Below, in pieces: positions 27,207 through 36,582 of a stretch of 64,000 bases of DNA. Numbering within the stretch: position 1 is the stretch's first letter; every line of letters begins with the position of its first letter. The DNA is from Paludibacteraceae bacterium. GTDB taxonomy: Bacteria; Bacteroidota; Bacteroidia; Bacteroidales; Paludibacteraceae. The notes below the pieces were generated by a model. That model worked only from the letters and a program-made list of their open reading frames with translations. It was not told where the DNA came from and searched no databases. Where the stretch lies: contig JAKSKW010000001.1 of assembly GCA_024401495.1 (NCBI GenBank), positions 62,001 through 126,000 of the forward strand. The letters run 5' to 3'. The translations under genes and the position numbers were made by a program.

Positions 27207-27222
27207 AGTAATACTTTTTTGG

Positions 27223-27230
27223 CAAAAATA
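27223..27230 (-). promoter_or_regulatory. -7 element (TATTTTTG) of the FKBP operon
   Basis: The minus strand reads TATTTTTG 17 bases before the ATG at 27206, implying a very short leader. Confidence 0.6.
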
Positions 27231-27317
27231 CTCATTATTTTTGTTTTTCACATATTATATACGCATTATTCGTGTTCAAATTTTGATTTTTATTGCTCTA
27301 TAACATAAATAATCGGC

Positions 27318-27355
27318 ATTTTGTTTGCGTAAAAATGTGGTTTAAACTAATTTTG
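27318..27355 (+). promoter_or_regulatory. Promoter of typA
   Basis: A -33 region TTTGTTTG near 27320-27327 and the -7 TAATTTTG at 27348-27355 are spaced by about 20 bases, 22 bases before the ATG. Confidence 0.65.
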
Positions 27356-27376
27356 CGACAAATTTAATTTGTTAGT

Positions 27377-29179
27377 ATGCAAAAAGTAAGAAATGTGGCA
27401 ATCATTGCCCACGTTGACCACGGTAAGACAACACTAGTAGACAAGATGCTCCTTGCAGGACAGCTTTTCTCTGATCGCGAGAAACCGCAAGAGTTGATTT
27501 TGGATAACAACGATCTTGAAAGAGAGCGAGGTATAACGATCGTATCTAAGAATGTATCAATCCGTTACAAGGGATACAAGATCAACATTATTGATACTCC
27601 AGGACACTCCGATTTCGGTGGTGAGGTTGAGCGTGTGCTTAACATGGCAGATGGTGTGCTTCTTCTTGTCGACGCGTTTGAAGGCCCAATGCCTCAGACT
27701 CGTTTCGTGCTACAGAAGGCTATCGAAATTGGTTTGAAGCCAATCGTAGTCATCAACAAGGTTGATAAGCCTAACTGTCGTCCTGAGGAGGTTCAGGAGG
27801 AGGTTTTCGACCTTATGTTCAATCTTGACGCTACTGAGGAGCAGCTTGACTTCCCTACTATCTACGGTTCAGCTAAGAACAACTGGATGAGTACAGACTG
27901 GAAGGCTCCAAGAGTTGACGATATCACTCCAGTGCTTGACGCTATCATCGAGCACATCCCAGAGCCTAACTACAATGAGGGACCAACTCAGATGTTGATC
28001 ACATCTCTTGACTACTCTTCATTCGTAGGACGTATCGCTGTAGGACGTGTCCACAGAGGTAAGATCCGTGAGGGTCAGGATATCGCTCTTGTCAAGAGAG
28101 ACGGTTCAATCCAGAAGAACAGAATCAAGGAGTTGAGAGTATTCGAGGGATTCTCTCAGTCGAAAGTATATGAGGCAGAGTGCGGTGAGATCGTAGCTGT
28201 TATCGGAATTGAGAATTTCGAAATCGGAGATTCAATCTGTGATTTCGAGAATCCAGATCCACTTCCACCAATCGCTATCGACGAGCCTACAATGTCAATG
28301 GTGTTCACAATCAACGACTCTCCTTTCTTCGGTAAGGATGGTAAGTTTGTGACATCTCGCCATATCAACGATCGTTTGATCAAGGAGCTTGACCGCAACT
28401 TGGCTCTACGCGTTAAGAAGTCAGAAACTGAGGACGTTTGGACAGTATACGGTCGTGGTGTGCTTCACTTGTCTGTGCTTATCGAGACAATGCGTCGCGA
28501 GGGATACGAGCTACAGGTTGGTCAGCCACAGGTGCTTTTCAAAGAGATCAATGGTAAGAAGTGTGAGCCAATCGAGGAGTTGACAATCAACACTCCAGAG
28601 GATGTTTCTGGTAAGATCATCGAGATGGTTTCTGTCCGCAAGGGAGAGATGGTCTCAATGGAGAAGAAGGGCGACCGTGTTCACTTGGTATTCCAGATTC
28701 CTTCACGCGGTATCATCGGTCTTCGTACAAATGTGCTTACTGCTTCTGCAGGTGAGGCAATCATGGCACACAGATTCCTTGAGTATCAGCCATATAAGGG
28801 AGATATCGAGAAGAGAACAAACGGTTCAATGATCGCAATGGAGAGCGGTACTGCATTCGCATACGCTATCGATAAACTTCAGGATCGTGGTAAGTTCTTC
28901 ATCTTCCCACAGGATGAGGTTTACGCCGGACAGGTTGTAGGTGAGCACGCTAAGGACAACGACTTGGTAGTCAACGTAACTAAGGCTAAGCAGCTTACAA
29001 ACATGCGTTCTAAGAGTTCGGATGAGAAGGCTAAGATCATCCCTCCTATCGTATTCTCACTTGAGGAGGCTCTTGAGTACATCAAGGAGGACGAGTATGT
29101 TGAGGTTACTCCAAACCACATGCGTCTACGTAAGATCATCCTTGATGAGACTGAGCGTAAGAAGGCAAGCAGACAGTAA
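27377..29179 (+). CDS. typA: Translational GTPase TypA/BipA
   Basis: The 600-residue GTPase has G1 [10 protein letters not shown] near residue 10, the switch I RGITI, G3 DTPGHSDF near 74 and G4 NKVDK near 127. EF-G-like domains follow, then the TypA-specific C-terminal domain ([20 protein letters not shown] near 490). It acts on the ribosome in assembly and stress or cold adaptation. Length and start are usual. Strongly biased codons suggest high expression. Confidence 0.95.
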   Translation: MQKVRNVAIIAHVDHGKTTLVDKMLLAGQLFSDREKPQELILDNNDLERERGITIVSKNVSIRYKGYKINIIDTPGHSDFGGEVERVLNMADGVLLLVDAFEGPMPQTRFVLQKAIEIGLKPIVVINKVDKPNCRPEEVQEEVFDLMFNLDATEEQLDFPTIYGSAKNNWMSTDWKAPRVDDITPVLDAIIEHIPEPNYNEGPTQMLITSLDYSSFVGRIAVGRVHRGKIREGQDIALVKRDGSIQKNRIKELRVFEGFSQSKVYEAECGEIVAVIGIENFEIGDSICDFENPDPLPPIAIDEPTMSMVFTINDSPFFGKDGKFVTSRHINDRLIKELDRNLALRVKKSETEDVWTVYGRGVLHLSVLIETMRREGYELQVGQPQVLFKEINGKKCEPIEELTINTPEDVSGKIIEMVSVRKGEMVSMEKKGDRVHLVFQIPSRGIIGLRTNVLTASAGEAIMAHRFLEYQPYKGDIEKRTNGSMIAMESGTAFAYAIDKLQDRGKFFIFPQDEVYAGQVVGEHAKDNDLVVNVTKAKQLTNMRSKSSDEKAKIIPPIVFSLEEALEYIKEDEYVEVTPNHMRLRKIILDETERKKASRQ

Positions 29180-29241
29180 TCTTGAATGCATAATTCATAA
29201 TGCATAATTCATAATTGTCGGGGTAAGCCGACTATTGAAAT

Positions 29242-29277
29242 AAAAGGAGACGGGAGATTATTCTTCCGTCTCCTTTT
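29242..29277 (+). terminator. Terminator of typA
   Basis: AAAGGAGACGG pairs with CCGTCTCCTTT and is followed by T-rich DNA. It sits just after AATTCATAATGCATAATTC simple repeats (29186-29218). Confidence 0.8.
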
Positions 29278-29313
29278 TGCATATCCAATCATCAATGTTT
29301 CAAGAATTATCAT

Positions 29314-29321
29314 TATATTTG
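29314..29321 (+). promoter_or_regulatory. -7 element (TATATTTG) of the first Rpn gene
   Basis: Matches TAnnTTTG, 67 bases before the ATG at 29388. Confidence 0.5.
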
Positions 29322-29387
29322 CATTGAAAATAAGTTTAGTCAATTTTGATTAGACACAGTATAAAAACAAAAAAACAGTTACAAAAC

Positions 29388-30206
29388 ATGGGCAAATTCA
29401 TTGATTTGCGATGCGATTTCGGGTTCAAATATTGTATGTCCGACCCGATAATCATGATGTCTTTTCTAAATGCAATTTTAGATGGCGACGAGGACAAAAT
29501 CACAAAAGTGAGGTTTCAGAATGTGGAGATGCCAGCGACACAGAAAGAAAGGCGAGGCGTGACATTCGACCTTTACTGCACTACAAACAAAGGAGATTCC
29601 ATTTTGATTGAGATGCAGAACTCCTGCCAGAAGTTTTTCAAAACCAGGGCAAACTTTTACGTCTATAAGCTTATGGACAGCAGGATCAAGCGAGGATTGA
29701 AGTGGAGAAAGATGAAAAAGGACATTCCAAAAATCATCGGAATCTTCATTATGGGTAAGACAATGGCAGGAATCGACAAGGTTGTGACCAGGACAGCGGA
29801 GTGTGATTTAGATACAGGAGCGCTATTTTGGGACAGACATCGAAAATATTTTATAAATTTGCAGAAATTCAAGTTTGATGAAGGCAACATCACACTGAAG
29901 AATATCTGGTTTTACAGTTTCAAAAATTTTGGAAGTATGGAAAATATCGACTCATCAGTATACGAAAGAGCAGACGAGGGGCTTCTCCGTTTGATCGAGA
30001 AGGCAAGAGTCGGAGCGCTTTCTGCAAAAGATCAGATGCGATATGAGGCGAGCCTGAAGATGCTTGAAGATGAGGAGCCGACCTATGAAGAAGGCTTGAA
30101 GGAAGCGGCAATCCAGATCGCCACAGACATGAAAAGAAAGGGGCTTGACGCCGCTTTGATTCATGAGCTGACTCATCTTACATTTGAAGATATTGAGAAA
30201 CTTTAG
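29388..30206 (+). CDS. Rpn-family PD-(D/E)XK nuclease / transposase-like protein, copy 1
   Basis: The 272-residue protein begins MGKFIDLRCDFGFKYCMSDP, the start shared by Rpn (YhgA-like) proteins of Bacteroidetes. Nuclease core: GVTFDLYCTT with the metal Asp, then SILIEMQNS where Glu is followed by Gln (ExQ, the usual form in this family). The rest is helical. An in-frame ATG at 29346 is upstream but lacks family similarity. Known: E. coli Rpn proteins are DNA endonucleases that promote recA-independent recombination. A close paralogue is at 51976. Family A palindromes begin just downstream. Confidence 0.8.
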   Translation: MGKFIDLRCDFGFKYCMSDPIIMMSFLNAILDGDEDKITKVRFQNVEMPATQKERRGVTFDLYCTTNKGDSILIEMQNSCQKFFKTRANFYVYKLMDSRIKRGLKWRKMKKDIPKIIGIFIMGKTMAGIDKVVTRTAECDLDTGALFWDRHRKYFINLQKFKFDEGNITLKNIWFYSFKNFGSMENIDSSVYERADEGLLRLIEKARVGALSAKDQMRYEASLKMLEDEEPTYEEGLKEAAIQIATDMKRKGLDAALIHELTHLTFEDIEKL

Positions 30207-30258
30207 GATGTGAGCTTAGAGCTTAAAGCTTAGAGCTTAGAGAATAGAGATTGATAAT

Positions 30259-30352
30259 CGTAGAGACGGGGCATGTCCCCGTCTTTCTTGTATGTCATGC
30301 CCCGTCTTTTGATTTCATACCATATTTTTAGCCGGAGGCATGCCCCCGTCGC
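30259..30352. repeat. Family A palindrome cluster
   Basis: A full copy (GTAGAGACGGGGCATGTCCC then CGTCTTTCTT) is followed by partial copies (CATGCCCCGTCTTTT and GGAGGCATGCCCCCGTCG). It fills most of the spacer 30207-30450. Confidence 0.8.
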
Positions 30353-30421
30353 TGCATGAACGCCATCTCTGCCCAATATCATATTAACTCATAAACATTT
30401 TCGACAATCTCCCCAAAATAT

Positions 30422-30429
30422 TATTTTTG
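30422..30429 (+). promoter_or_regulatory. -7 element (TATTTTTG) of the first InaA-like kinase
   Basis: TATTTTTG lies 22 bases before the ATG. Confidence 0.55.
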
Positions 30430-30450
30430 CAGTAGAAATTAAGAATCACA

Positions 30451-31230
30451 ATGAAAGTAGTAATCAACGACGAATATAAGAGCAGCAATGAGTTGGTGTC
30501 TTTCCTGGAAAACTTGGACACTCGTTTCAATCAGGGAGGCTCAGACATGCATATTGCCAGAAATGCAATAAAATGCTTCGAGATTCCTGTGGAGACGCTC
30601 GGTCTTGCGTCGCTGGTGGTCAAGAGATACAAGAAACCGATTGCTATTCAACGCGTCGTCTACTCTTTTTTCAGAAAGAGCAAGGCTGAAAGAGCGTATT
30701 TGAATGGCATGAAACTTCTTGAGCTGGGCATCCACACCCCTACCCCCGTCGCCTTCATAGAGCATAAGGATTCCGGGTTGATGGACTATTGCTATTTCGT
30801 TTGCGAAAAGTCGACGGATGAGAGCCTCGAACCATTGATTCTGCTCGACAAACCTCTTGATCAGGATCTGGCGACGTCGCTTGCTGAATTCTTCGTTGAT
30901 CTTCATTCTAAAGGAATCATCCATAATGATTTGAACGGCGGAAATATTCTCTATCATCAAGTCGCGGATTCACGCTACCAATTCTCGTTGATCGACAACA
31001 ACAGAATGGAATTTAGAAGCAGTGAGATTTCCATTCGTGAAAGGATGTCGAATTTCTGCAAATTCAGCAGTGAGACAATCTACTTGCAAGTGGCGGAATG
31101 CTATGCGAAAATATTAGGCATCGACGTCGAAGAGACAAAAAAAATTGCCAAAGAAGTCCGACAAAACTTTTTTGAGGCGAGAGCAAAACGAAGAGCATTC
31201 TGGGGAAAGTTCAAAAGGAATAAAACGTAA
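30451..31230 (+). CDS. InaA/Kdo-kinase-like protein (LPS core kinase family), copy 1
   Basis: The 259-residue kinase-fold protein has the ATP-binding lysine in LVVKRYKKP near residue 53, a catalytic loop HNDLNGGNIL (H158, D160, N165) and the metal motif LIDNNRMEF near 181, where DNN replaces DFG as is usual in the WaaP/InaA/Kdo-kinase group. Known relatives phosphorylate sugars of the lipopolysaccharide core at the inner membrane. A C-terminal basic helix (RAKRRAFWGKFKRNKT) could contact membrane. A shorter paralogue with a changed catalytic loop follows. Confidence 0.75.
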   Translation: MKVVINDEYKSSNELVSFLENLDTRFNQGGSDMHIARNAIKCFEIPVETLGLASLVVKRYKKPIAIQRVVYSFFRKSKAERAYLNGMKLLELGIHTPTPVAFIEHKDSGLMDYCYFVCEKSTDESLEPLILLDKPLDQDLATSLAEFFVDLHSKGIIHNDLNGGNILYHQVADSRYQFSLIDNNRMEFRSSEISIRERMSNFCKFSSETIYLQVAECYAKILGIDVEETKKIAKEVRQNFFEARAKRRAFWGKFKRNKT

Positions 31231-31342
31231 AATTTCCGTAAAATGATTCGTAAAATTAAAGTTCAAGCGAATCTCACGCATTTTCAAATTGATGACATTC
31301 AAATTTTGGAATGACTCATTAAAGGAGAAACAAGATTTTGAT

Positions 31343-31350
31343 TATATTTG
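31343..31350 (+). promoter_or_regulatory. -7 element (TATATTTG) of the second InaA-like kinase
   Basis: It fits TAnnTTTG and overlaps an upstream in-frame ATG (31348), supporting the start at 31369. Confidence 0.5.
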
Positions 31351-31368
31351 CATACAAAACATAATACA

Positions 31369-32109
31369 ATGAAAGTAGTAATCAACGACGAATATAAGAA
31401 TTACGTAGATCTTGCCAACTTTTTAAAGAGTCTGGACACACGTTACAAGAAGAAAGGTAGAACTCTACACGTTGACAACAACGCAGTAAGAAGTTTCGCC
31501 ATCACAGAGCTTGGCAGAGAAATCGTAGTCAAGAGATATCAGAAGAACGTCAAGATGCAGCGTCTTGTCTACGCTCTATTCAAAAAGTGTCAGGCACAAA
31601 AGGCATACGAGAATGCTCTCAAACTTCTTACATTAGGTATTGAGACTCCTAATCCAATCGGATATGTGAAGCAGACGAAAATCGGTTTGATGGACTACTG
31701 TTATTTCGCCTCAGAGAAATCGGCAGCTCAATGCGTCGACACATTGGTTCATTATGGAAGATTGCTTGATTATGACCTTGCTATGGCACTCGCAAGATAC
31801 ATGGTATCTCTACACACAAAAGGAATCTTGCACCACAATTTGAAAGAAGGCAATATTCTATACTATAAAGATGCCGACACCAACTACCATTTCGTTTTGG
31901 TGGACAACAACACAATCGAGTTCACAGAGAGAGACCTTTCCGTCCGTGAGAGACTTCAGAATATATGCAAGTTTGGAGACAAAGACATCTACTTGCAGTT
32001 GGTAAGTTGCTACGCCGAAGTTTTAGGATTGGATAAGAAGTTGGCTGCGCAAGAGGCGTCGGAAATCAGAGACGAATACGAGCAGAAAAGAAAAAATCAG
32101 AAAAAATAA
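31369..32109 (+). CDS. InaA/Kdo-kinase-like protein, copy 2, catalytic Asp replaced by Asn
   Basis: The 246-residue paralogue shares its first residues with copy 1 (MKVVINDEYK), the lysine in IVVKRYQKN, the LMDYCYFASEKS segment and LVDNNTIEF. In the catalytic loop copy 1 reads HNDLNGGN, while this one reads HHNLKEGN, so the Asp of HxDxxxxN is Asn157. The neighbouring loop Asn and metal-binding Asp are kept. This suggests a pseudokinase or an altered mechanism. It has its own promoter. Confidence 0.75.
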   Translation: MKVVINDEYKNYVDLANFLKSLDTRYKKKGRTLHVDNNAVRSFAITELGREIVVKRYQKNVKMQRLVYALFKKCQAQKAYENALKLLTLGIETPNPIGYVKQTKIGLMDYCYFASEKSAAQCVDTLVHYGRLLDYDLAMALARYMVSLHTKGILHHNLKEGNILYYKDADTNYHFVLVDNNTIEFTERDLSVRERLQNICKFGDKDIYLQLVSCYAEVLGLDKKLAAQEASEIRDEYEQKRKNQKK

Positions 32110-32120
32110 AATCATACACA

Positions 32121-32245
32121 GTAGAGACGGGGCATGTCCCCGTCTTTCTTTGTATGGGCATGCCTCGTCTTTCATTTTTATTTCCAAAACATCCGTAGAG
32201 ACGGGGCATGCCCCGTCTTTCTTTGTTTACATGTCCCCATCTTTC
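32121..32245. repeat. Family A palindrome cluster
   Basis: Two full copies (GTAGAGACGGGGCATG at 32121 and 32194) alternate with partial copies (GGGCATGCCTCGTCTTTC and CATGTCCCCATCTTTC), spaced by about 40 and 30 bases. Confidence 0.85.
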
Positions 32246-32265
32246 TTTTGAGTATATAATATAGC

Positions 32266-32379
32266 AGTTGTCCAACATACGCTTTATTTATACGCTCGCC
32301 CTACGGGCTCGCGTTGGGGGAGGGGCAAGGGCCCAAAAATCAAACATGGGCCCTTTGTAATCCTCATTTTTGGACAACT
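32266..32379. mobile_element. Family B palindromic element, copy 3 (complete)
   Basis: The ends AGTTGTCCAA and TTGGACAACT are a perfect 10-bp inverted repeat, extending to 16 bp with one mismatch (TATAGCAGTTGTCCAA). Inside are GCTCGCCCTACGGGCTCGC and GGGCCC arms around CAAAAATCAAACAT, then GTAATCCTCA. No coding capacity. The 336-base gap 32110-32445 holds only this, family A copies and a short AT-rich leader. Confidence 0.85.
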
Positions 32380-32445
32380 ACTATATATTCTCCTATATTT
32401 CTCCTATATTTGTCATAACTAAATGCAACCTAAAAGGATAACGAT

Positions 32446-34017
32446 ATGGATTCAAACTACGAAATACACATAAATGAAGACGGCTCTTGCAGAATCAAGA
32501 AATACACAGGAAAAGACAAAGAGATTATCATTCCAAATTCAATTGACGGACACAAAGTAAAAAGCATTGGAGAAAGTGCTTTCTGCAACAATCAAGACAT
32601 CACAAAAGTTGTCATTTCTGAAGGAGTAGAAATAATTGAATTAGGTGCATTTTGCGATTGTACAAATCTGACCGACATTGAGATTCCAGACACTGTCACA
32701 CAAATTGGTGATTATTATCCAGATAGATATTACGATTGGGGCACATTCAACAATTGCACAAATTTAACCAACGTAAGACTATCCGCTAATTTAAAGAGAA
32801 TCAACATAAAGACATTTTCAAATTGCACCAGTCTAAAAAGAATAGTCATTCCAGAAGGAGTCACAGACATTGACTACGCCGCATTCAGATGTTGTGAGTC
32901 GCTCACCGATGTGGTTCTCAGCGACACAGTCGAATGTATCGACGACGCTGCATTTGGAGGATGCGTCAATTTAACCAACATAAACATTCCAAAGAATCTC
33001 AAGCATATAGGAATTTGGGCGTTTGGAGGATGCGACAAAATCCCTGGACATCTATTGATACACAATGGAAAAGGAGAAGATGGCAATATTTCGACAGACT
33101 GCCTTTGGATTGGATCAAGAGATAATTGTGTCGACATCGCTATTCCAGATGGAGTAACAAAAATCGGCAATTGTTGCTTTAGCGATTGTCATGCACTTAA
33201 GAAAGTGGTTATTCCAGCAAGTGTAAAGGAGATAGGAGACAAAGCATTTGAAGAATGTGAGTCGCTGACAGACATCGCCATTCCGAATGGAGTGGAAGTT
33301 ATTGGTAACGACGTCTTTTACAGTTGTTCGGGATTAAAAGAGGTCGAGATTCCTGACAGTGTGACAGAAATATGTTCAGGAGCTTTCGCTGGCTGCATAA
33401 ATCTCGAAAAGATAGTTCTTTCAAAAAACTTACAATACTTAGGAAGAATGCCAGAGAATGCCCTCTTAGATGATTGCAGAAGCGTTTTGCAGAGCTGCAA
33501 AGACACCTTCGACGGATGTTCAAAACTTACAGACATAGACATTCCACAAAGCATAAAGTATTTCGAGCATAGTGATTTCATCAGCAATATACCAGGACGA
33601 TTATTTGTCTACACAGGTTATGATGACATATGGGACACTTATACAAATAATAGTGATCCAGTCACGATATGTTCATGGATTGGCAAAAAAGAAGACTGCA
33701 AAGAGGTTGTAATACCTCAAGGAGTGGAGATAATTGCGTCAAGTGCGTTTGAAGGATGCACTAACTTAACCAATATCATAATTCCAGATGGAGTCCGAGA
33801 GATTCGCGACAAAACATTTAAGGACTGTAAGAGTTTGATTAGCATTAACATTCCAGACAGTGTCACTCATATAGCAAGAAATGCCTTTAAAGGTTGCGAC
33901 AATCTGATGGATCTAAACATGCCTATTGGTCTAATGGAGGAACAAATGTCTCAGTGGCAAGAGCAAAACCACAATCCAGAGACAAACAGACAAGACAATG
34001 ATGAGTTGCCTTTTTAA
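32446..34017 (+). CDS. BspA-type leucine-rich-repeat protein without signal peptide
   Basis: The 523-residue protein has about 14 LRR_5/BspA-like repeats of 23 residues (for example AFEECESLTDIAIPNGVEVI), beginning after a short YEIHINEDGSCRIKKYTG cap, and ending in an Asn/Gln-rich tail. No signal peptide or membrane segment is found, so it may be cytoplasmic or use another route. It differs from the secreted relative at 11917. Its A/T-rich codon use contrasts with thrA next to it, compatible with acquisition. Confidence 0.8.
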   Translation: MDSNYEIHINEDGSCRIKKYTGKDKEIIIPNSIDGHKVKSIGESAFCNNQDITKVVISEGVEIIELGAFCDCTNLTDIEIPDTVTQIGDYYPDRYYDWGTFNNCTNLTNVRLSANLKRINIKTFSNCTSLKRIVIPEGVTDIDYAAFRCCESLTDVVLSDTVECIDDAAFGGCVNLTNINIPKNLKHIGIWAFGGCDKIPGHLLIHNGKGEDGNISTDCLWIGSRDNCVDIAIPDGVTKIGNCCFSDCHALKKVVIPASVKEIGDKAFEECESLTDIAIPNGVEVIGNDVFYSCSGLKEVEIPDSVTEICSGAFAGCINLEKIVLSKNLQYLGRMPENALLDDCRSVLQSCKDTFDGCSKLTDIDIPQSIKYFEHSDFISNIPGRLFVYTGYDDIWDTYTNNSDPVTICSWIGKKEDCKEVVIPQGVEIIASSAFEGCTNLTNIIIPDGVREIRDKTFKDCKSLISINIPDSVTHIARNAFKGCDNLMDLNMPIGLMEEQMSQWQEQNHNPETNRQDNDELPF

Positions 34018-34100
34018 TGAAGGAGGCTAATACATAAAATAAATACAGCCATTCTCATCACGATTTACGTTTTATGAATTACGAATTTCAAAAATCTTTG

Positions 34101-34108
34101 TATCTTTG
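34101..34108 (+). promoter_or_regulatory. -7 element (TATCTTTG) of the threonine cluster
   Basis: TATCTTTG lies 56 bases before the thrA ATG, after simple repeats (TATGAATTACGAATT at 34074-34088). Confidence 0.6.
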
Positions 34109-34163
34109 CAAATTGATAAAGAATATTCATTTGTAGTCGTAAATAATATACAATACAACATAT

Positions 34164-36569
34164 ATGAAAGTGCTAAAATTTGGCGGTGCAATCGTAGGTT
34201 CCGCTGAACATTTAAAGAAGGTGAAGAGCATAGTTGAGGCAGAAAAGAACCCTATCGTGGTGGTTTCAGCTATGGACGGAGTGACTGATCTCCTAGAAGA
34301 GATCGTTGAAGAGGCGTCTACTGGCGACTCAAAGTCTATAATCAGCAGATATGAGGATTTGAAGACCCGTCACACCGAATTGGCACGTCAGGTGGTGCCT
34401 GCAGACAGTCAGTCGGCTGCTCTTAGCGAACTTAACCGTCTTTACGCAGAGATGGATAGCATGTTGCAGGCTCTAACCATTTTCCGTGACTGGACAGACA
34501 ATATCCTAGCTACATTCCTTTCTTACGGCGAGCGTCTTGTTTCCGTTATCGTTGGTGAGATGATCGGTGCAAGAGTGCTTGACTCTACTCGCTTCATCAT
34601 CGCTGAGGGCGACGCGGATTGCGGATACACAATCGACGAGGAGAGCACAACTGAGAAGATCAAGGCTGCTTTCTCTAAGATCAAGGGTGCTGTGGTTTGC
34701 CAGGGATTCATCGCAGGAACAAACGACGACGAGGTTGCAACTCTAGGTCGTGGCTCATCTGATCTAACTGCCGCTACAATCGCTAAGGTATTGGGAGCAC
34801 AGGAGATGCAGGTGTGGAAGCCAAACGACGAGTTTATGAGTGCTGATCCTAACAAGATCTCGTCGGCTTACCTAATCGAGCACATGAGCTACGAGGAGGC
34901 AAGAGAGCTTTCTATAAACGGTGTCGGAACATTGTTCTCTGACGCTCTTACTCCACTTGCAGAGGCTAACATTCCTCTATCAATGAAGAATATCTGCAAT
35001 GGAAACACAACAGTGATCTCTTCTACACCAAATCCAGAGGACAAGGTGATCAAGGGAATCGCAAGTCAGGACGACTGTGTGATGTTCACATTCTCAGGTC
35101 TTCCTTCAGACTATCTTCCACGTATGGTCTCTGAGGCAGCTATGGTGCTTGAGAGCGACCACGTGCCATATACAGTATTCTCACTTTCTGCAGCTGGCGG
35201 TTCATTCTCAGTTTGCGTTCCAGTGGAATACGAAGGCTACTTCAACTCGTTGAGCCAGAGCCTAACAAACATGAACGCTTGCAAGGTGCAGACAATGCGT
35301 GATCTTGCTTCAGTTGTCATCGTAGGTGAGAACATGAAGAACGCAACTGGTACAGCAGGCAAGCTATTCAACGCTCTTGGCAGAAACAACATCAACATCG
35401 TCGCAATGAACCAGGGTTCATCTGAGACAAGCATCACTGTAGTGCTTGAGAAGAAGAACATCAAGAAGGCGTTGAACGCTATCCACGAGTCATTCTTCTT
35501 GACTGAGTACCAGGAGTTGAACATCTTCGTAGTTGGTACAGGTACAGTGGGAGGAAGCTTGCTTGAGCAGCTTCACTCACAGAAGGAGCTTATCATGAAC
35601 CAGAACGGTGTTAAGCTTAACGTGATGGGTGTTGCCGACGTTTCAAAATTCATCTTGGACCGTAACGGCGTCGACTTGACTAAGTACAACGAGCTTTTGA
35701 AGACAGAGGGTAAGGAGTCAACTCCAGAGTCGTTGAAAAAGGCTTTGTTCGAGCTTAACGCATTCAACTGTGTATTCGTAGACTGTACAGCTGCTCCAGC
35801 AATCGCAGCAATGTACTCAGATTTGCTACAGCACAACATCTCAGTCGTTTGTGCTAACAAGATCGCAGCTTCTGGCGACTACGACAACTACATCAATTTG
35901 AAGAATACTGCTCGTAAGAGAGGTATCAAATATCTATTCGAGACTAACGTAGGTGCAGGTCTACCAATCATCAACACAATCGGTGATTTGATCTACTCTG
36001 GCGATAGAATCGTGAAGCTTGAGGCTGTTCTTTCAGGAACATTGAACTTCATCTTCAACACAATCAGCGAGGAGATTCCTTTAAGCAAGGCAATCAAGAT
36101 GGCTATGGAGGCTCGTTTCGCTGAGCCAGATCCACGTATCGACTTGAGCGGTAAGGACGTGATCAGAAAGTTGGTTATCCTTGCCCGTGAGAGCGGTTTG
36201 AAGGTAAGCCAGGACGACGTGGAGAAGAACCTATTCATCCCTAACGACTTCTTCGAGGGTACACTTGACGACTTCTGGGGCAAGGTTGAGAAATTCGACG
36301 CTGAGTTCGAGGAGAAGAGAAAGGTTATCGCTGCAGAGGGCAAGCGTTGGAGATTCGTTGCAACTCTTGACGAAGGCAAGTGTAAGGTAGGTCTACAGGC
36401 TGTAGACTCACGCCACCCATTCTACGATCTTGAGGGAAGCAACAACTTGATCATCATCAACACTGCAAGATACAAGGATCCAATGATGATCCGCGGTTAT
36501 GGTGCAGGTGCTGCTGTAACAGCTGCCGGTGTATTCGCCGACATCATCAGCATCGCAAACATCCGATAA
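34164..36569 (+). CDS. thrA: Bifunctional aspartokinase-homoserine dehydrogenase, divergent kinase half
   Basis: The 801-residue fusion has a kinase region (1-290), ACT domains (about 300-450) and homoserine dehydrogenase (about 455-801). The dehydrogenase half is canonical: nucleotide loop GTGTVGGSL, AVLSGTLNFIFN near 625 and EPDPRIDLSGKDVIRKLVIL near 655. The kinase half departs at usual signature sites: KFGGTS is KFGGAI, GRGGSD is GRGSSD, WTDVDGF is WKPNDEF, and GAKVLHP is GVGTLFS. Known: ThrA makes aspartyl phosphate and reduces aspartate semialdehyde to homoserine. Inference: the kinase half may be weak, inactive or purely regulatory, with another aspartokinase elsewhere. It heads a cluster with the homoserine-kinase candidate and thrC. 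Confidence 0.88.
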   Translation: MKVLKFGGAIVGSAEHLKKVKSIVEAEKNPIVVVSAMDGVTDLLEEIVEEASTGDSKSIISRYEDLKTRHTELARQVVPADSQSAALSELNRLYAEMDSMLQALTIFRDWTDNILATFLSYGERLVSVIVGEMIGARVLDSTRFIIAEGDADCGYTIDEESTTEKIKAAFSKIKGAVVCQGFIAGTNDDEVATLGRGSSDLTAATIAKVLGAQEMQVWKPNDEFMSADPNKISSAYLIEHMSYEEARELSINGVGTLFSDALTPLAEANIPLSMKNICNGNTTVISSTPNPEDKVIKGIASQDDCVMFTFSGLPSDYLPRMVSEAAMVLESDHVPYTVFSLSAAGGSFSVCVPVEYEGYFNSLSQSLTNMNACKVQTMRDLASVVIVGENMKNATGTAGKLFNALGRNNINIVAMNQGSSETSITVVLEKKNIKKALNAIHESFFLTEYQELNIFVVGTGTVGGSLLEQLHSQKELIMNQNGVKLNVMGVADVSKFILDRNGVDLTKYNELLKTEGKESTPESLKKALFELNAFNCVFVDCTAAPAIAAMYSDLLQHNISVVCANKIAASGDYDNYINLKNTARKRGIKYLFETNVGAGLPIINTIGDLIYSGDRIVKLEAVLSGTLNFIFNTISEEIPLSKAIKMAMEARFAEPDPRIDLSGKDVIRKLVILARESGLKVSQDDVEKNLFIPNDFFEGTLDDFWGKVEKFDAEFEEKRKVIAAEGKRWRFVATLDEGKCKVGLQAVDSRHPFYDLEGSNNLIIINTARYKDPMMIRGYGAGAAVTAAGVFADIISIANIR

Positions 36570-36582
36570 TGATTCTACGATT

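Noticed and set aside
27207..27251. Upstream extension of the first FKBP gene
   Set aside because: A -7 element at 27223-27230 lies between this ATG and the gene.
30259..32245. Possible CRISPR array from repeated GTAGAGACGGGGC units
   Set aside because: Units are irregularly spaced, differ in length, have no spacer pattern and recur singly across the window; no cas genes are present.
36529..36582. Upstream extension of the homoserine-kinase candidate
   Set aside because: It overlaps the end of thrA in another frame and has no family similarity.
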